DNA from: Poecilobothrus nobilitatus
Lineage: Eukaryota; Arthropoda; Insecta; Diptera; Dolichopodidae
Length of the DNA: 64,000 bases
Direction: 5' to 3'
Assembly (NCBI GenBank): GCA_947095535.1
Contig: OX352772.1
Location: forward strand, 44,287,445-44,351,444
Each line of letters opens with the position of its first letter. Within the stretch, counting starts at the first letter, position 1. The position numbers and the translations under genes are program-made. The notes under the pieces were generated by a model. It saw only the letters and a list, made by a program, of their open reading frames with translations. It searched no databases and was not told the origin of the DNA. Below are positions 1-13,774 of this stretch, piece by piece.

Positions 1-254
1 TTTATAATATTTTTGTACTTTTGCATTACTATGCAAATTTCTCAAAACCAAATCTTTAATTAGCTTCTAATTAGAAAAAAAAATGTAAACCAAAACCACA
101 CACCTCCGATTTTGTATTTCTAACTTTGTTTAATCTAAAGCCAAGAAATGGAAATAAATTAGATAATAGAAGATAAGTTAAAATTGCCTCATGAATTTCG
201 AATTCTCTTAATGGCAGAGGCAGCAACAGTAAACTGTGTTATGGAGGGCTTGAG

Positions 255-430
255 AAAAAAGAACCTGGAGTGAACAGAACAAAATAGGTCATGATAAAAA
301 AACAAAAATTTATTCAATGACTATTTTTTTTTAAACCTTTGAAACTGTAGTATCTATGTACTATAAAAATACAGCAATCGTAAGAGCGGTATAAAATGTT
401 TATAGTATATACAGAGGCAATAGGCATATA
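255..430 (+). repeat. Dispersed repeat, copy 1
   Basis: Begins near AACCTGGAGTGAACAG and runs through an A-rich stretch, CTATTTTTTT and ACTATAAAAATACAGCAATC. The same order of blocks recurs at 5043-5235, so it is an interspersed repeat of unknown class. Confidence 0.55.
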
Positions 431-3400
431 ATCTTATTTAGACATACATATAAGTATATTACTCTTCAGCATATTTAAAATTACAAGCGATTAAACAAAC
501 GATAAATATTTAAAATTACAAACGATTACAAAAACTGAAAAAAACGATTACTAACTTAAAACAATGCATAGTTTAAATTTTCATTTAAATACATTATAAG
601 GTAGTCCAAAATGTTACTATTATAATAAGAGATTCTTAAAACCATGGGTTCAATGCATAAACAATTGCTGTTTTATTCTACCGAAAAAACCTGATTTTTG
701 ATACCCATAACCATAATAAATATCATGTTGTTAAAAATATTTAATAAAAAATATAATAAATGTTTTCAATTCAGCATTTAAAATTTTTTTTTCCTTAACA
801 TTAATTCTACTAAATAATAAAAATAAATATCTAAACTAATTTTCGAACAATCCAACAACCACAAATAAATTTCAAATACTCAATGAAGCGAATTAAGAAT
901 ATAAAATTTCAAAAACAAAAAAAATCATTGTTGTTGGTACTTGTACCAATTTGTAAAAATAATATAATATGTACGTTACATTCCTGTTTTAAATAACTGT
1001 AACGGTTATTGTTCATTTTTGCAATAATATTGTTATACTTCAAATACCGTTTTTACAGCATTTCTCTTAGTGCCATTTTACGTTAACGTTAATAATACAT
1101 ATACATATGTAGCTATATTGATTTTATCGAATAAATTCTTTTAAAATCAAATAGATTCGTTTTCAATTAAAATAGAACATATTAATTTTCACAGAACTTG
1201 ACAACAGCGATGGCAGTGGTAGTTTATTATGCTAAAGTATAGGTTAGCCGTTAGGTTATGTTTTTTTTCAAATGTTATATTTTAACACACCTTGACTAAG
1301 TTAAAGCAATTGTAATATCATCGCGTAGATTAATAACAAATAAAACGATTTGAATTTTGCAAAAAGATGTTTGATTTAATCACTATTCGCGTAGTCAATT
1401 AAACCGTTCAGAAAAAACTCGCCCACCTGACTGAATATTACTTCTACTGACAACAAAAGTAACTAACAAGCACTCGAGGTAAACTTTTCTTTCTTAACTT
1501 CTACAATTTTTAATATGAAACTGAACTCTTTCTTCCTCATTCCTAAACAGTTTTTGTAGAAATTATAGTTACAAAGACTTATCCTATACTAAAGTTTCAT
1601 TGCCTATAAGAGAATGTTACCAGATATACGAGTAGCATCGATACGAAAATGCTAATTTAATATTATAATAAACACTATATATATACTTATATAGAAAAAC
1701 TTTTCCTAATACATTCTGATATAAGAGATTGTTTTGAAAGATAAACAGGTTGAAATGAGAGACTAATTTTGCTACTGCTTGATGATTGTCAGTCGAGATA
1801 AAATATCAAATTACAATAAATGTTTCAGCTATTCTGAAGGTAAGATAATAAATATATAGCTAATTTTTTAAGGTATACACTACTTTCTAAACTAAATCTC
1901 TTAATTAGTTTCTTTCGTGATGATTTACGATGCATGCAACTATTAAATTCAGATTTTTATTCATTCAATAAAAATTCAAAATTTAAATTCTTTTAAAAAA
2001 ATATTAAGTTTCACAGCAGAAATTTTTTTAACAGATAATTATTGGCCTATATTTTATGTTACCACCAAATAAAGTAGTAAATCATTTCCAATAAACATTA
2101 AGTAAAATTATTATTTCCTTATTATTTTATAATTAAATTTATATGCATTTCAACCAAAAAAAAAAAAATCTCCATTTCAATCATTTTGATTTTTTGAATT
2201 AATCATTTAAATACACCTTAACTTCTATTCTTTTCTTATTAGTTAAGTGTGGCATTTGTCACCTTGCAACAACGAAAAAAAAAATGATAGCTAACAAATT
2301 TTATAAGAGACAAAATAGAAACCAAAAATAATCATATTATATTGTTTTCTTTTTTTTTTTCACAGTGACTTTTATTACACCTGTAATATATCTAAAAAAA
2401 AAAAAAAAATTCAAGGTTAAGATAGTAAGTCACCAAAATTTCAAATAAAAAATCAAGGAAAAAATTTGCTTAAAAAATTTTTTTTAATTTGACAAAAAAA
2501 AAATGATTGTCGGAGGCAAACAAAAAGTAAGTTAATTTTGATCTCAAAATGTCAAAAGTTGTTATTAGCACTTTTTTTGCATGTTTTTTTTTTTTTTTGT
2601 GTTTAAATTTTCGATTTATTTTTGAATCGGTTATTTACCTTTGAATTTTGAATAGAAATAAATATTCGCGCAATAATCCCGTATAAATTTAATAAGCACG
2701 ATTTGTTTTTATTTTGCTTGATGCTAATCTAATATAAATAAAACACTTAATACTTAATAGTATTGTATTGGTCAGCTATAATCAAAAATACCAAAAAAAA
2801 AAACAAAAAAAAAAATAAAAAATGCTTAAAACTTTAAAATTATGATAAATTACATTAAAATTAGGTAACGATAATAAAACTTTCTGCCAAAACGATAGAT
2901 GACCTTTTTTTTTTTTTGATAAATTGAATAAAAATAATAAATTTTATTTTTTATTGTGATATTGAGGAAAAATAAATTATGTTGATAAAAAAAACAAAAT
3001 AAAATAAATGTAAATGTAAATATCTAAAATTTGAAATTCTACTAAGTATATGCAATCTATTTGCTAATTTTTTCTGATTTTATTTTTAAATACCAGAATT
3101 TTAAATACCTACATATATTTATTAAATATTCATCAATATTATTGACAATTTTTTTTTTAACTCTTTGCATTGTAATGGTCAATTGGCTTTGCAATTCTTA
3201 TCCTATTCCTTTATTCCTACATTTTCCTCAATCCCCAAACTACACCGTATATTGTACTATTATAGGTACTAACCTAATGTTTTATTTAAAAGGGAGGTGG
3301 CATTTTATTGGTGTAAGTCCATTCATTTTCATATTGCATTCCTCGACTCCACTGTTCCTGGTAAGGTATATATTATCCTTCTAAGATATGTAAATTTATT

Positions 3401-3439
3401 CGCACTTCAATTTTTACTTTCACCTAGATCAGGTGAATC

Positions 3440-3760
3440 ATAAAATAATGAAGTTGCCTCCAATTATTTTCTTATGCAGGAAGGTGTTATATATTAGTGC
3501 ATGTTGTAAACTATTGATGGTTATTGTCGCTGACAGCAAAATAGTAATAATAATAGAAATCCTTTCACTCCCAATTCAACATATTCTCTCCTATCGCTAC
3601 TCTTTAGTCAATATACTGCGTTTTCATCAGTTAGGAGTTTCATCTCATTATATTGTCTAAAGGTGCAAGGTGGTTTAGTCAGAAGAATGTGACACTTCCA
3701 AGTATTGTTGGTATCTTTGGAAGATTTCCAACATCCCTTAGGCAAACAAAATAATAAGAT
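3440..3760 (+). repeat. Dispersed repeat (copy at 19.6-20.1 kb)
   Basis: This ~320-bp block shares ordered segments with 19600-20100, including AAGGTGTTATATA, AGCAAAATAGTAATAATAAT, CAATATACTGCGTT, TTTCATC-CATTATATTG and TCTTTGGAAGATT. The open frame 3433-3660 lies inside it and is not taken as a gene. It is an interspersed repeat without coding potential that I can see. Confidence 0.65.
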
Positions 3761-4884
3761 ACAAATAATTGATAGAATTGAAGGTTTCGTGCGATATCAC
3801 CAAAATGGATTTAATGTTCTATCTAGATATAAATTTTAAATAATTTTTATTATGTATTTCTTTTAATAACTGAAAATTTAATTAGAATGTTTATCAAAAA
3901 TATTTTTTATTCAGAATTATTGTCATTATAAAATACTTTCAGCTTTAATTTTTTTTAATTTTTGCCTGTTTTTGAATGAATTATTGAAATTATAATTTAT
4001 GAATTTTTGTGTTAATTGATTAAAAGTATGTATGTACAAGTAAGCTTACCACTTAACTCCTTCAATTTTATTTTAAAGGAAAAATCAATATTACTATGCT
4101 AATTAAATTTGTACAAAAAAAAAAATCTTAAGACTTAAGGTTTTGTATATGGGGGAATTCATTAAAAATATGTTTACTAAATAAAAATCTTTAATAGGAT
4201 TACGACATTTGTTAAAACATATTATTACCAAATTTTACTTTGAGGTTAATTGTTTTTTTTTGTTTCGCCATTGATTTGTATATCGAATTATGACATCTTT
4301 AGTTTTAAATTTAATTGTAAAATATCTTCAAAAATCTTTTATATCTATTTAGGTAAATAAACTAAATATATATTTCAAAAGTTTAATTTTAATTTAAGCA
4401 AATGAAATTAATTATATAATCTAAATTAAACATATTCATCGATTTATTCATTCCAATATTAACTGATCAACTTAGGTGCGTAAAATACTCAACCAATTAT
4501 TCATTTCAAACCTATTAAATTTAAGATTAAACCATTCAGCCAAAAAACAAAACCTAAAAGTTTAAAATGTTTTAAAAAATTTTGCATATTTTAAATTAAC
4601 TAAATCAAATTTTGAAATTAAACTTTAGATTTTAAACTTTAAAAAAAACTGTGACCGATACATACATATATACATATTTAAAGTTTAAAAGAATAAAATG
4701 CATGATCTATTCTAATGTATTAAAATATATAATTATTATTTTTTTTTCTTTTTTAAATTACACTAACCCATGGAAATGGAAGTGGAAATAAGTAAAATTG
4801 GGCTATTAACTTTAAAAACCTTTATCCATTTCTAATTCTATAACCAATTATATAATATGTTTAAAAGTTCAAAATGTTATTAAA

Positions 4885-4915
4885 AAAATAATAATAATAA
4901 TAATAATAATAATAT
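4885..4915. repeat. (AAT)n microsatellite
   Basis: About nine uninterrupted ATA/AAT trinucleotide units. Confidence 0.9.
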
Positions 4916-5042
4916 GAACATATATTATTACAAAATATATTACTTTAGATATATATAAATACAGGGTGGGTCAAAATGACTATATCTTTTCTAGTTGGCT
5001 TAAGACATAGAGAATATAAGTTACAGACAGACAAGACTTGAC

Positions 5043-5235
5043 AAAAAAAACCTGGACTGAACAGAAAAAAATAGATTATGATAAAAAAAAACGAAAAATT
5101 TATTTACTTAATAACTATTTTTTATTATTTAAAGAATTTTAAATGTTTAGGACTATAAAAATATAACAATCAGAAATACGGTACGTATATACATACTACA
5201 TATAGATCGACGAGTACAGAGCAATTTTTTTTTTT
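5043..5235 (+). repeat. Dispersed repeat, copy 2
   Basis: Partner of 255-430: AACCTGGACTGAACAG, then an A-rich tract, TTAATAACTATTTTTTATT and GGACTATAAAAATATAACAATC in the same order and orientation. Confidence 0.55.
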
Positions 5236-5640
5236 TACTGGAAAACGTTGTACTCTTAAAATGCACTCTTAAACGTTGTAAATTCAGTTTTATTTTTGAT
5301 TAAAAGTCCTATAATAGGTACCAAACGATATTACCAACGCAACGTTAATTAATTAACGCAAAGTTAATTAAAACCAATGTTTTCAAAACAAATTTATGAT
5401 GAATTTTTGCCAAAAAAAAAAAAATACCGTTAATAAAAAAAAAGTAAGAAAATTAATTTTGTTTTTTTGGGCTATACTTTAATACATATATGAACTGAAG
5501 AAAGTTGATGTACTACACTAAATAATCTTCTTCTGCTTCCTTTAATCTCTATTGGGCCAAATGGCGTTAACAAAATTTTTTCTCCGACCCCAGTCCAATG
5601 GCCAGGTGTTTAATTTGTGGCTATATTATACAGGGTGTCA

Positions 5641-6156
5641 CAATAATAATAAGTGCAATAACTTCAGCAGATGATTTAAGAGATACCACTACATGTTTTA
5701 TTTGCTATTAATCTAGGTAATTTTTGAGCTACATGGACGTGGTTATATTCAAAATAAATGGGATCAAATAGGGAATTAAATACAATTGATAAAATTGAGT
5801 ATAGTTAATACCGACATTTTTTTAATAAAAGGCTAAAAACAAATTTTTTTAATAAAAAATTGAAGAAAATTTTAGTTTAAATGATAATATCTCTTGAGAA
5901 ACATAACCTAAGTCTTACTTAAAACTGCACATTTTGATGAGCTGTCAAATGCGCTATAAAATTTTATTCTAAGTCAATTGGTTCCAATTTTATAAGGAAA
6001 AACTTGAACTTTTGTATTTTGAATATAAAAAACTTTAAGCTCCAATATCTCGGAAACGGGTGAAAATAGACACTCTCCGAAATAAAGGTATTTTTTATTT
6101 GTTTTAATCTCCTAAATCATCTCCTGAAGTTATTACACTTATTTCCGGGACACCTT
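5641..6156. mobile_element. MITE with ~55-bp terminal inverted repeats
   Basis: The ends are inverted copies of each other. The left end is CAGGGTGTC followed by AATAAGTGCAATAACTTCAG and AGATGATTTA. The right end, read from the other strand, is CAAGGTGTC followed by AATAAGTGTAATAACTTCAG and AGATGATTTA. The arms match for about 55 bases around a ~400-bp non-coding core. Both flanks carry TATA, which could be the target duplication. ACAGGGTGTCC-type termini are common on insect non-autonomous DNA transposons; the superfamily cannot be fixed from this copy. Confidence 0.75.
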
Positions 6157-9100
6157 GTATATTATTATAACTCTTTTTTATTTATACATAATATATGGGA
6201 CAAACTTTCTTAGAGAAAAAATTTTAGGTTATTAGAACATTTTAGTTTATACATATAACTAACGGTAATTCAATTTTAAAACTGTAATTTTATAAACTAA
6301 CTTTTATTACAACCTGTCGTTGTAGGTCTTTTGTAAAAATATATGTATAAATTGTTTAAGTATATAAATAAACAACATATTTAAGAACTTTTAAATAAAC
6401 AAAAAAAAAATTATATTTTGACCTTAACACTATGTATTAAATCATCATATACATAGTCAAATCAAGTCATAAAATCGCGTAAATATTAAATTATAAAAAT
6501 ATAAAAAACAAAACAAAATAAAAAACAATTTTAATAGAATAATATTAGATATACGGAGAACACTTTAAATAAACTTAAAATAAAGCATAATATTTTTAGT
6601 AATATTAAAATTCCTATGTATTATAAAAGTTTTAAAACTAAAATAAGAGAATGTATGACCATTACTTGAAACAAGCATACATACATATATATAATAGTAC
6701 ATAATGTATGATTTGAATTTTGAATACAATATATTTAAGTTAATATTTATTTTATTAATTTTTTTTTTTTTTCAAGGTAGAAACTTATAACAGCTAATGT
6801 CTAATATTTAATATCATATTATGTAATTGCCTATATGTTTAAAAGCGAACATTTCTATAAGATTTAAATAAAATCAAAATTAAAAGTTTACTGAATAGAA
6901 AAATAAATACATGTACATAACCTACAAATGTACTTACAAACTTTTAAAATATATGAAGTAATTCAATATAACTAAAATATAACATAAAAGAAAAAATAAA
7001 TTGCAATAGCAATATAAATAATAAAAGCAAGTATAATTCTTTTTAAAAAATCGTTTGCGCTTAATTGCGTAGATTTACTTATGCTGGTATATACATATAA
7101 TGTTATGTATAGTTGTTATGTTACAAAATTTGTTAATAGTTCTGCGGTTTCTTTTTATTAAAGTATCATTTTTAACAGTGTTCAAGATAAATTCAACTAA
7201 AATTTAAACTCTAAACCAATTTTACTATAGAATTTCTTATTAGCAATTTATAACTCACATACTTTATTATCAATTTATGGATTTATCAATAAGCATCATT
7301 GACCGTACTGCGACAATGGCATTGGGATCCAATATTGAAAGGACTGCAGATAAATTTTAAGAAACTTTTAATAAACATTTTCTATAGATTACACCAAAAA
7401 ATGTAAAATTAAGTTGAACATGAATCTGTCCGAATAAATTTTACAAATAAAATCGTATAAAATCCCTCAGCTATTATATTAAATGGAGTAGAAATACCTC
7501 AAAAAAACAAGGCAAAATACCTATAGGAATCACATTAGATGTGAAGATAAAGTAGAAAGAACATTTTAAAAAAATTGAACTAGAATCCAAATATAGATAA
7601 ATGTTTTGGTACAAATAATTAATCCTTTTTATTTTCATGACATACAATTATGACATTGTGTGTCACACCATACACATATTCAAAGCATGCAAATTTTCGT
7701 ATCATGGTAAGCGCAGCTTGGTACATACAAATTTGCGAATTAAATAGGCATATATAGAGATTGCTAAGTAATATGCATTATGCACAATGCATTGTTGGAA
7801 ATATGCATTATGTAAAAAAATATGCAAAAGATCTGTTCAAAAAGGCAAGGGAAAATACCAATAAAAGGCTTAAAAGAAGTAGGCCATTAGATTTAAAGCT
7901 AAGCGCAATTCATATTCGCGGAGGTCTGCTGCTTTATTATATCTATAGGAGTTAAAGCAAAATTAATATTTAATCTTTAAGACTAGTTTTAATCTTTTAA
8001 GACGGTGCTTTTTAATGAATTAAAATCTCACCAAATTTTGTTGCGTTTACGTACAGTATTTTTCGATGATTCTTACCATATTTCTTACCCAAAACAGAAA
8101 AAAACGGTATTTATATCAATATAAATTATAAACTTCATTTATCATTTATATAAAGTATCATTTATAAAGTTAATATAAATATCATTTATAAAGTTTATTT
8201 GAAAAAATATATAAAAACAAAAGATTAAAATTTTTATAATACTTATGAAATGTACATAAATAATTGTATGTGCACAAAAATACTTTGAAAACAATGTTAG
8301 TACTAAATGTGATAAAACTAAATATTTAAGATTTTAATATAATAGTTTTTGACAATTTATTAATTAAAAAAATGACTTTTATTGAAATAAATAATAAATA
8401 AATTTTATCTAAATACCTTGTTTGATTATTTGTTATCTAAAATTTAATATAAAATAAAAAAAATGTTATTTGTATCTATAGTTATTTTGTATCTACATAT
8501 ATATAGTTACTTCTATATCTCTAATTTATCCAAACAATTTTTTTTCTCTTTTCCTCTTTTATATTAATTACCATTTTAATTTAATTTGAAATATTGGTAA
8601 GATTGAAATTTTAAAACTTTAACCCAATTTTTTTTTTTTCTCTTGCATAAAAAGTGTTTTTTTTTTGCCAAAATCAAAAAAAAAATAAAATAAAATATAT
8701 AAATTGTAAAAATCATTAAACCTTTACTAAACAAAAAAACTAACCAAAAATAACACAAAGTTTAAAGCTTCCAAAATAAGATGTTCAAAAAGAAAAAAAA
8801 AAAAAACAAGAAAACCAAAACCAAAAAAAGTTACAAAGAAACACGCAAAACTAAATAATACTTCGAATTCGAAATAAATTAAACTTGATCTAAATTAATT
8901 CATTAAAAAAATTTTGTAGGAGGAAATTGAAATTTAAATACAGATATTTATATGAGTATCTATAGTAAATTATGTATAATAAAAATACAATATTGAAATT
9001 TGATCAAAAATTTGATCTTGATGCAAGGCTTATCAAAAATTAACCTTTTCCTATAACAAAAAAAAAAAAAAACATAAAAAATATTTTAAGGAAATGCAAC

Positions 9101-9384
9101 TAATCTGACTATATTATTTTTCGACCTTCTTATATAAATATTTCTTCTAATTAGATTTTTGATAAATGGCCACATATTTCAACTACATAACTAATTACAG
9201 TTCTATTAAATTTTGCATGCTTATAAATAATATAAGACTTGTAGTCATTCTTGAAATTTAAACAGATTGCTTTAATCTTTCTAGATCTGTCTATTGTTAA
9301 TTTAATGATGCTCTAGGTGTCTCTATTATTTTGATAATTTATAATTGATTCTATATTAGTGAAATGAAAAAAAAAAAACGAGAA

Positions 9385-10060
9385 AGAGTGCAGTAGAGGA
9401 GACTGTGTCAACTACGATACGATAGCCGTGTGAATATAATATATGCAGTTTCCATAAAACATACCGATATTAAGTATACCGAAATATATTACTACAATAT
9501 ATAATTTTGGAGTTGTATGACAGCTACCAAAACCTGTTGCAGTAGCGCAACCAAATTTTGAAGAATTGCCATTGCCATAAAACTTGATCATCTTTTATAA
9601 AACTCCAGACGCCTAGGTTAATTAAGTTCCAAGATGTGCAAGTAGCTGAAGCTGCTAAGCTACAGCAACCAAATTTCATAAAAGTTATTGCCATTAGATT
9701 ATCAGATGTCTAACGTTATTAAGTTACATGGCAGCTCCCTGAATCTGCTACTCTATACCAACCAAATTTTACAAAAATAGTTGGCATGTAACTCGACTCC
9801 TATTCACAAAATTTCAAATACCTAGCTGAGTTATTTTTATTTAAAAAGGGAAGTTCTATGGCAGCTATCCTAACCTGTTACACCAGCACAGGATTTAATG
9901 GATTTCGTTGGCATGCAATTCGACACTTATTTTCAAAGTTTCAGTTACCTAGCTTCTGAATAGACACTGGGTTATTTCCATATAAAGAAAAAAGTTGTAC
10001 ATGGCTTAATCGTATTTATATCTAGCTCAACTCCTTTAAGTGAACGAAAAGGAACGTAAT
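9385..10060 (+). repeat. Degenerate ~115-bp tandem array (family A)
   Basis: Five or so diverged units share the ordered words ATGGCAGCT, CTGTT(A/G)CA, ACCAAATTTT, GTTGGCAT, GACTCCTATT and CCTAGCT. Related arrays lie at 21780-22270 and 42950-43510. A leader with TGTCAACTACGATACGATAG precedes the array. There is no coding potential; it is probably the repetitive body of a non-autonomous element. Confidence 0.6.
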
Positions 10061-10834
10061 GATTAATTTAGTATACTCTTGAACATATATTCATACGTGT
10101 ATAGAAACCATTACTCTAAACACTTTTGTAATCAATATAATTTTTTTTTTTATTATTTTAGATTTAAAAATGATTGAAATGCGAAGCAGATATATTACAA
10201 TAGAAGGTTTATAACTTCACTTCACAACTAACAAGCGTTAATGGTTTATTATACAACTTAAAAAAAAAAAACCAAAAAAAAAACATTTATTGAATAACTC
10301 ATTTTTTATAATTTTTAATTGTCAAATAAAGTCCATAAAATCTAATAAAGTCCATTTTACACCTTAAAATATAGGTCAAAATAAATTTTTTTTACCGTTA
10401 TCTACTAATATGGTAAAACGGTTATGACAAAAAACTGACGTAAAACTGTTACGAAAATTTGTAAAGTTCAATCTTTTCCGAATATACATAGATATATTGT
10501 TTATATCTTTACATCAAATTTTTAATTAAGTTCATATTATGTTTTATGGCCATTTAAATTCTTAATAAAATTAAGGTGAATATGAAAAGATATAAAAATG
10601 AAACATGATCTTCATTTACTTTTACCATAAATAAAAGTTATAAAAGGAATGATTAAGTTATAATATAACCTACAATCATTTATATATGATAATATGTAAG
10701 TGCAATAATAAATTTAATATTTATATGTATGTAAGCAAATTGAAATTTGTATTATTTTTTTAAACAATTTTCATTATCAGTTTTTTTTTGTTACTTAAAT
10801 TTGTTTTTAATTCGCAATTAAAAAGAATATGTAC

Positions 10835-11060
10835 AGTTAGTTTCATAATTATTTAGACAATTAATATTAGAAAGATAAATATGATTTTAAATTAAAGTAA
10901 CTATTGCAATTCTGAAAACTTATTTCACAAATTTTTTATTTTATTTTTAACATTTTATTAAAAAATAATAAAATAAGTTCAAAATAATAAAAACAACAAA
11001 CAAAACAAAAATTTAATTTCGACATGTGAATTTCGTTTGATAATTATTTAGACAAGTTAA
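10835..11060. repeat. Tc1-like transposon end with two direct repeats
   Basis: The motif ATAATTATTTAGACAA occurs at about 10849 and again at about 11040, ~190 bp apart in the same orientation. It lies just beyond the C-terminal end of the adjacent Tc1 transposase remnant. Two spaced direct repeats per terminus is the IR/DR arrangement seen in some Tc1 family members. No matching end was found on the other side, so the element looks truncated. Confidence 0.6.
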
Positions 11061-11066
11061 CAAAGC

Positions 11067-11880
11067 TCAAAAATCTGAAAAGAATTTATACATATTGATA
11101 AATAATATTCTATTTAATGAAGAATCTAATATTTTTAAACGTCTAGGCATTGAATCTATCAAATTTTTTAGCATCTCGGTCGAAATTTTCTCCAAAGAAA
11201 TTAGTGCATCTTTGCAGGCTTCTTCCTTTGATTTTCCAATTTTTTGAGGAATTATGCCATACATTTTCAATAATATTTAAATCACAGTACATTTGCCACT
11301 CCAGTACATTACACTCCAGTACATTTTGATTATTTCCTAATAAAAATTTTTTCATCATCAGGAATTTATGGATTGGTGCATAATCTTTCTGCAATATAAA
11401 GTCACGACCGATTAAGGTGTCACCTGCAGGAAGATTGGTTTCATTTGTAATATGCAAATAATGTAGATTTGCCAATTTTTCTGGACAAATAACAAGTGGT
11501 CAAATACAGTAATATGAAACGCAACCCCATAGAAGAATTTTGCCCCCATTCAAATGGCGTGTAGGAATTGTTACAACACGATTCTTTCTTTATTCTTGGT
11601 CAGTTTTCCGAAAAGCTTCCCATAAGTTCCATCTAAAGAAATTGCAGTCTTATCTGTCCATGACACTTGTCTCCAGAACTCCAATTGTTTGTAAAGGTAT
11701 TTCAAAGTAAAATCCAGACGTTTTTTTTATTTAAAGACGAAAATGTGAGGCTGCTTGCGAGCAACATATGCCTTTATATTTTTCTCCTTAAACCTTCTCC
11801 AAATTGTTGTTTTGCCACTGAGCTTTTCTTTAACATTGGTCCGTCTTTTTTTACCCCTTCCGTTTTTATTGATTAGAGTA
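11067..11880 (-). pseudogene. Tc1-like transposase remnant
   Basis: Reading right to left on the minus strand, pieces of a Tc1-family transposase appear in the correct order but in shifting frames. First comes a helix-turn-helix/linker-like segment (GKTTIWRRFKEK), then FWRQVSWTDKT with the first catalytic Asp. These are followed by FILQKDYAPIH, matching the second Asp block (the usual QDNAPIH form is altered to KDYAPIH), and NIIENVW with the third acidic residue. The segments sit near 11840, 11650, 11385 and 11255. Stop codons and at least two frameshifts interrupt them, so no active enzyme can be made. The open frames 11143-11475 and 11067-11270 are its pieces. Confidence 0.85.
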
Positions 11881-11899
11881 TTATTTATTAATAAGAAAT

Positions 11900-13770
11900 T
11901 TCTATTTGTAGGATTTTTAATTTATTATATTACTGTATTACTATAAATATTAGAATTATACAGCAAAACATCAGAGAGCAGAAACAGAAATAAAGAGAAT
12001 ATTCCTGAATTTAAAAGGAAACATTTTTAATTAATATAGCTTATTTCAATCTCAATTCTAATGTGAATCTGTGAATAGGTCTGTATCATATGGTGAATGT
12101 GATTCCTAGGTGCAAAGAAATAGGAATAGGCACATAGGAATTTATACCAGTCATGTAACACATTGGACAAAATTTGGTAAAGTTAGTTTTAGGAAAGTTG
12201 GTGTAAACACCTATCAAAAAATTTAAACATATTGACAACATACAATGATAATTTTATTATTTGTACTGCAACACTTACATTACATATGTATACAGATGAA
12301 TATAATATACAAATAAGTATTTATATACTAAAATATTATTCCTAAATATTTATACAATAAAAACATGTATGGATTCCTTCATTCCCCAGACTGTATTTCA
12401 TTTACCTTTGCTGTCTTTTACTGCACTATCATTGCGCAGTATTTCATTTACCTACTTAAATATATTGCTTGTAAAGGGTGCAACTCTTATTTCCAGTTTT
12501 ACATCTTTATTTTTGCCAATCAACAATTTTGGGATACGTAAAAATTAAAAAATTCCAATTTTTGGTTATTATTATTTGGTTATTAGGTTACATAATTATA
12601 GGGTTATAAACTTTTTAAAGAATACATATGTATATGTATCTTTATACCAACTTCATATACAGCCCTTACAATTGAGAATCTCTCGTATAGAACGTATAAT
12701 TCTGAATTTGTAATCAATTGTAAAATGCTTTTTGCTTATATATTTTTGAACTCTCATAGAAATAATTGTTAGCATTTATATTTAAAAAGTGTTATTAATT
12801 CTCACCTATATGGGAAATGTTTGAAAAATGTAATTAATTCTAATTTAATTTCCATATGGAATTTCTTACAAATAAATAAATTTCATTTGTATAAAATAGT
12901 ATCTACATACTTAATATTATTTTGCATTTATTTAAAATTAAAAATAAAATTTGAAAAAACCATGTGTTGGAATACTTAAAGATTTTTTCTGTTTTACGTT
13001 CTGTATTGATGTGAATAGTTATGCCAAAATAACAAATTTGTTACATTTTATTAATAATAAACTAAAAAGTGATAAATGTCAAAAAAAAAATCTGTACTAA
13101 AAAAAGATTTATTAAAAAAACATTCACTTTTTGGTGAAATGACCTCAATCCCATCATTGATATCAAAATTAAGTTAAATTTATAAACACACTTTAAAACA
13201 TCTTTAGATTGCACTAAATAGTATATAATAATCATTGTATATTTAACAGTGATTTTTTAAAAAACATTTCATTATTCGTTCACAAAACAAAAAAAAATTT
13301 TATCCAAAAACTTCGAAAACTGTTTTTAATTTTACCTACATACATATGTATATATTAAAACTTAGACAACTATTTTTGTTACTTTACCGGTATTTTTTAC
13401 ATAATATTAAAAACAAAAAATAAAATAATTGTATAAAAATATTTAAAAAGAAAATATTAATAAAAGCTGTCAATTTTGTATTATTGAAAAATATTAAGGT
13501 GTTAACAAAAATTAAATACAAAGATTTAAATTATAATATTTTAAAAATATTTTTTCGTAGACTTAAAAAATAGATTAATTAAAAAAATGTTATAATAACG
13601 CATTACATCTGTGAATTCAAACAATGTAAATAACAAATATTGATTCAACTTTTATTAATGAGATTACAAGTATAATAGGAATAGGCCCAAAAAAAGTAAT
13701 TAAGATTTCGTAAAAAAATAAAACTGTAGAATCTGACGATCTGACAGTAAATTGTGAATTATGAATATTT
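11900..13770. other. AT-rich stretch without recognisable genes
   Basis: Mostly A/T runs and weakly repetitive sequence; no open frame or splice-bounded exon with protein-like composition was seen. Confidence 0.5.
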
Positions 13771-13774
13771 TTTA

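Larger units (their letters stand above)
1..9380. other. AT-rich gene-free stretch
   Basis: No exon or gene could be supported on either strand. The stretch consists of A/T homopolymer runs, short ATG-rich microsatellites and dispersed repeats listed separately (255-430, 3440-3760, 4885-4915, 5043-5235, 5641-6156). The few open frames (for example 3061-3384, 3433-3660, 7761-7955) have low-complexity composition without recognisable domains. It could be intron of a larger gene whose exons lie outside the window, but nothing shows that. Confidence 0.6.

Noticed and set aside
3061..3660. Two open frames on the plus strand
   Set aside because: Hydrophobic low-complexity composition; the second lies in a dispersed repeat also present at 19.6-20.1 kb.
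7761..7955. 64-codon open frame, basic
   Set aside because: Built partly from ATATGCATTATG repeats; no domain, no supporting splice or start context.
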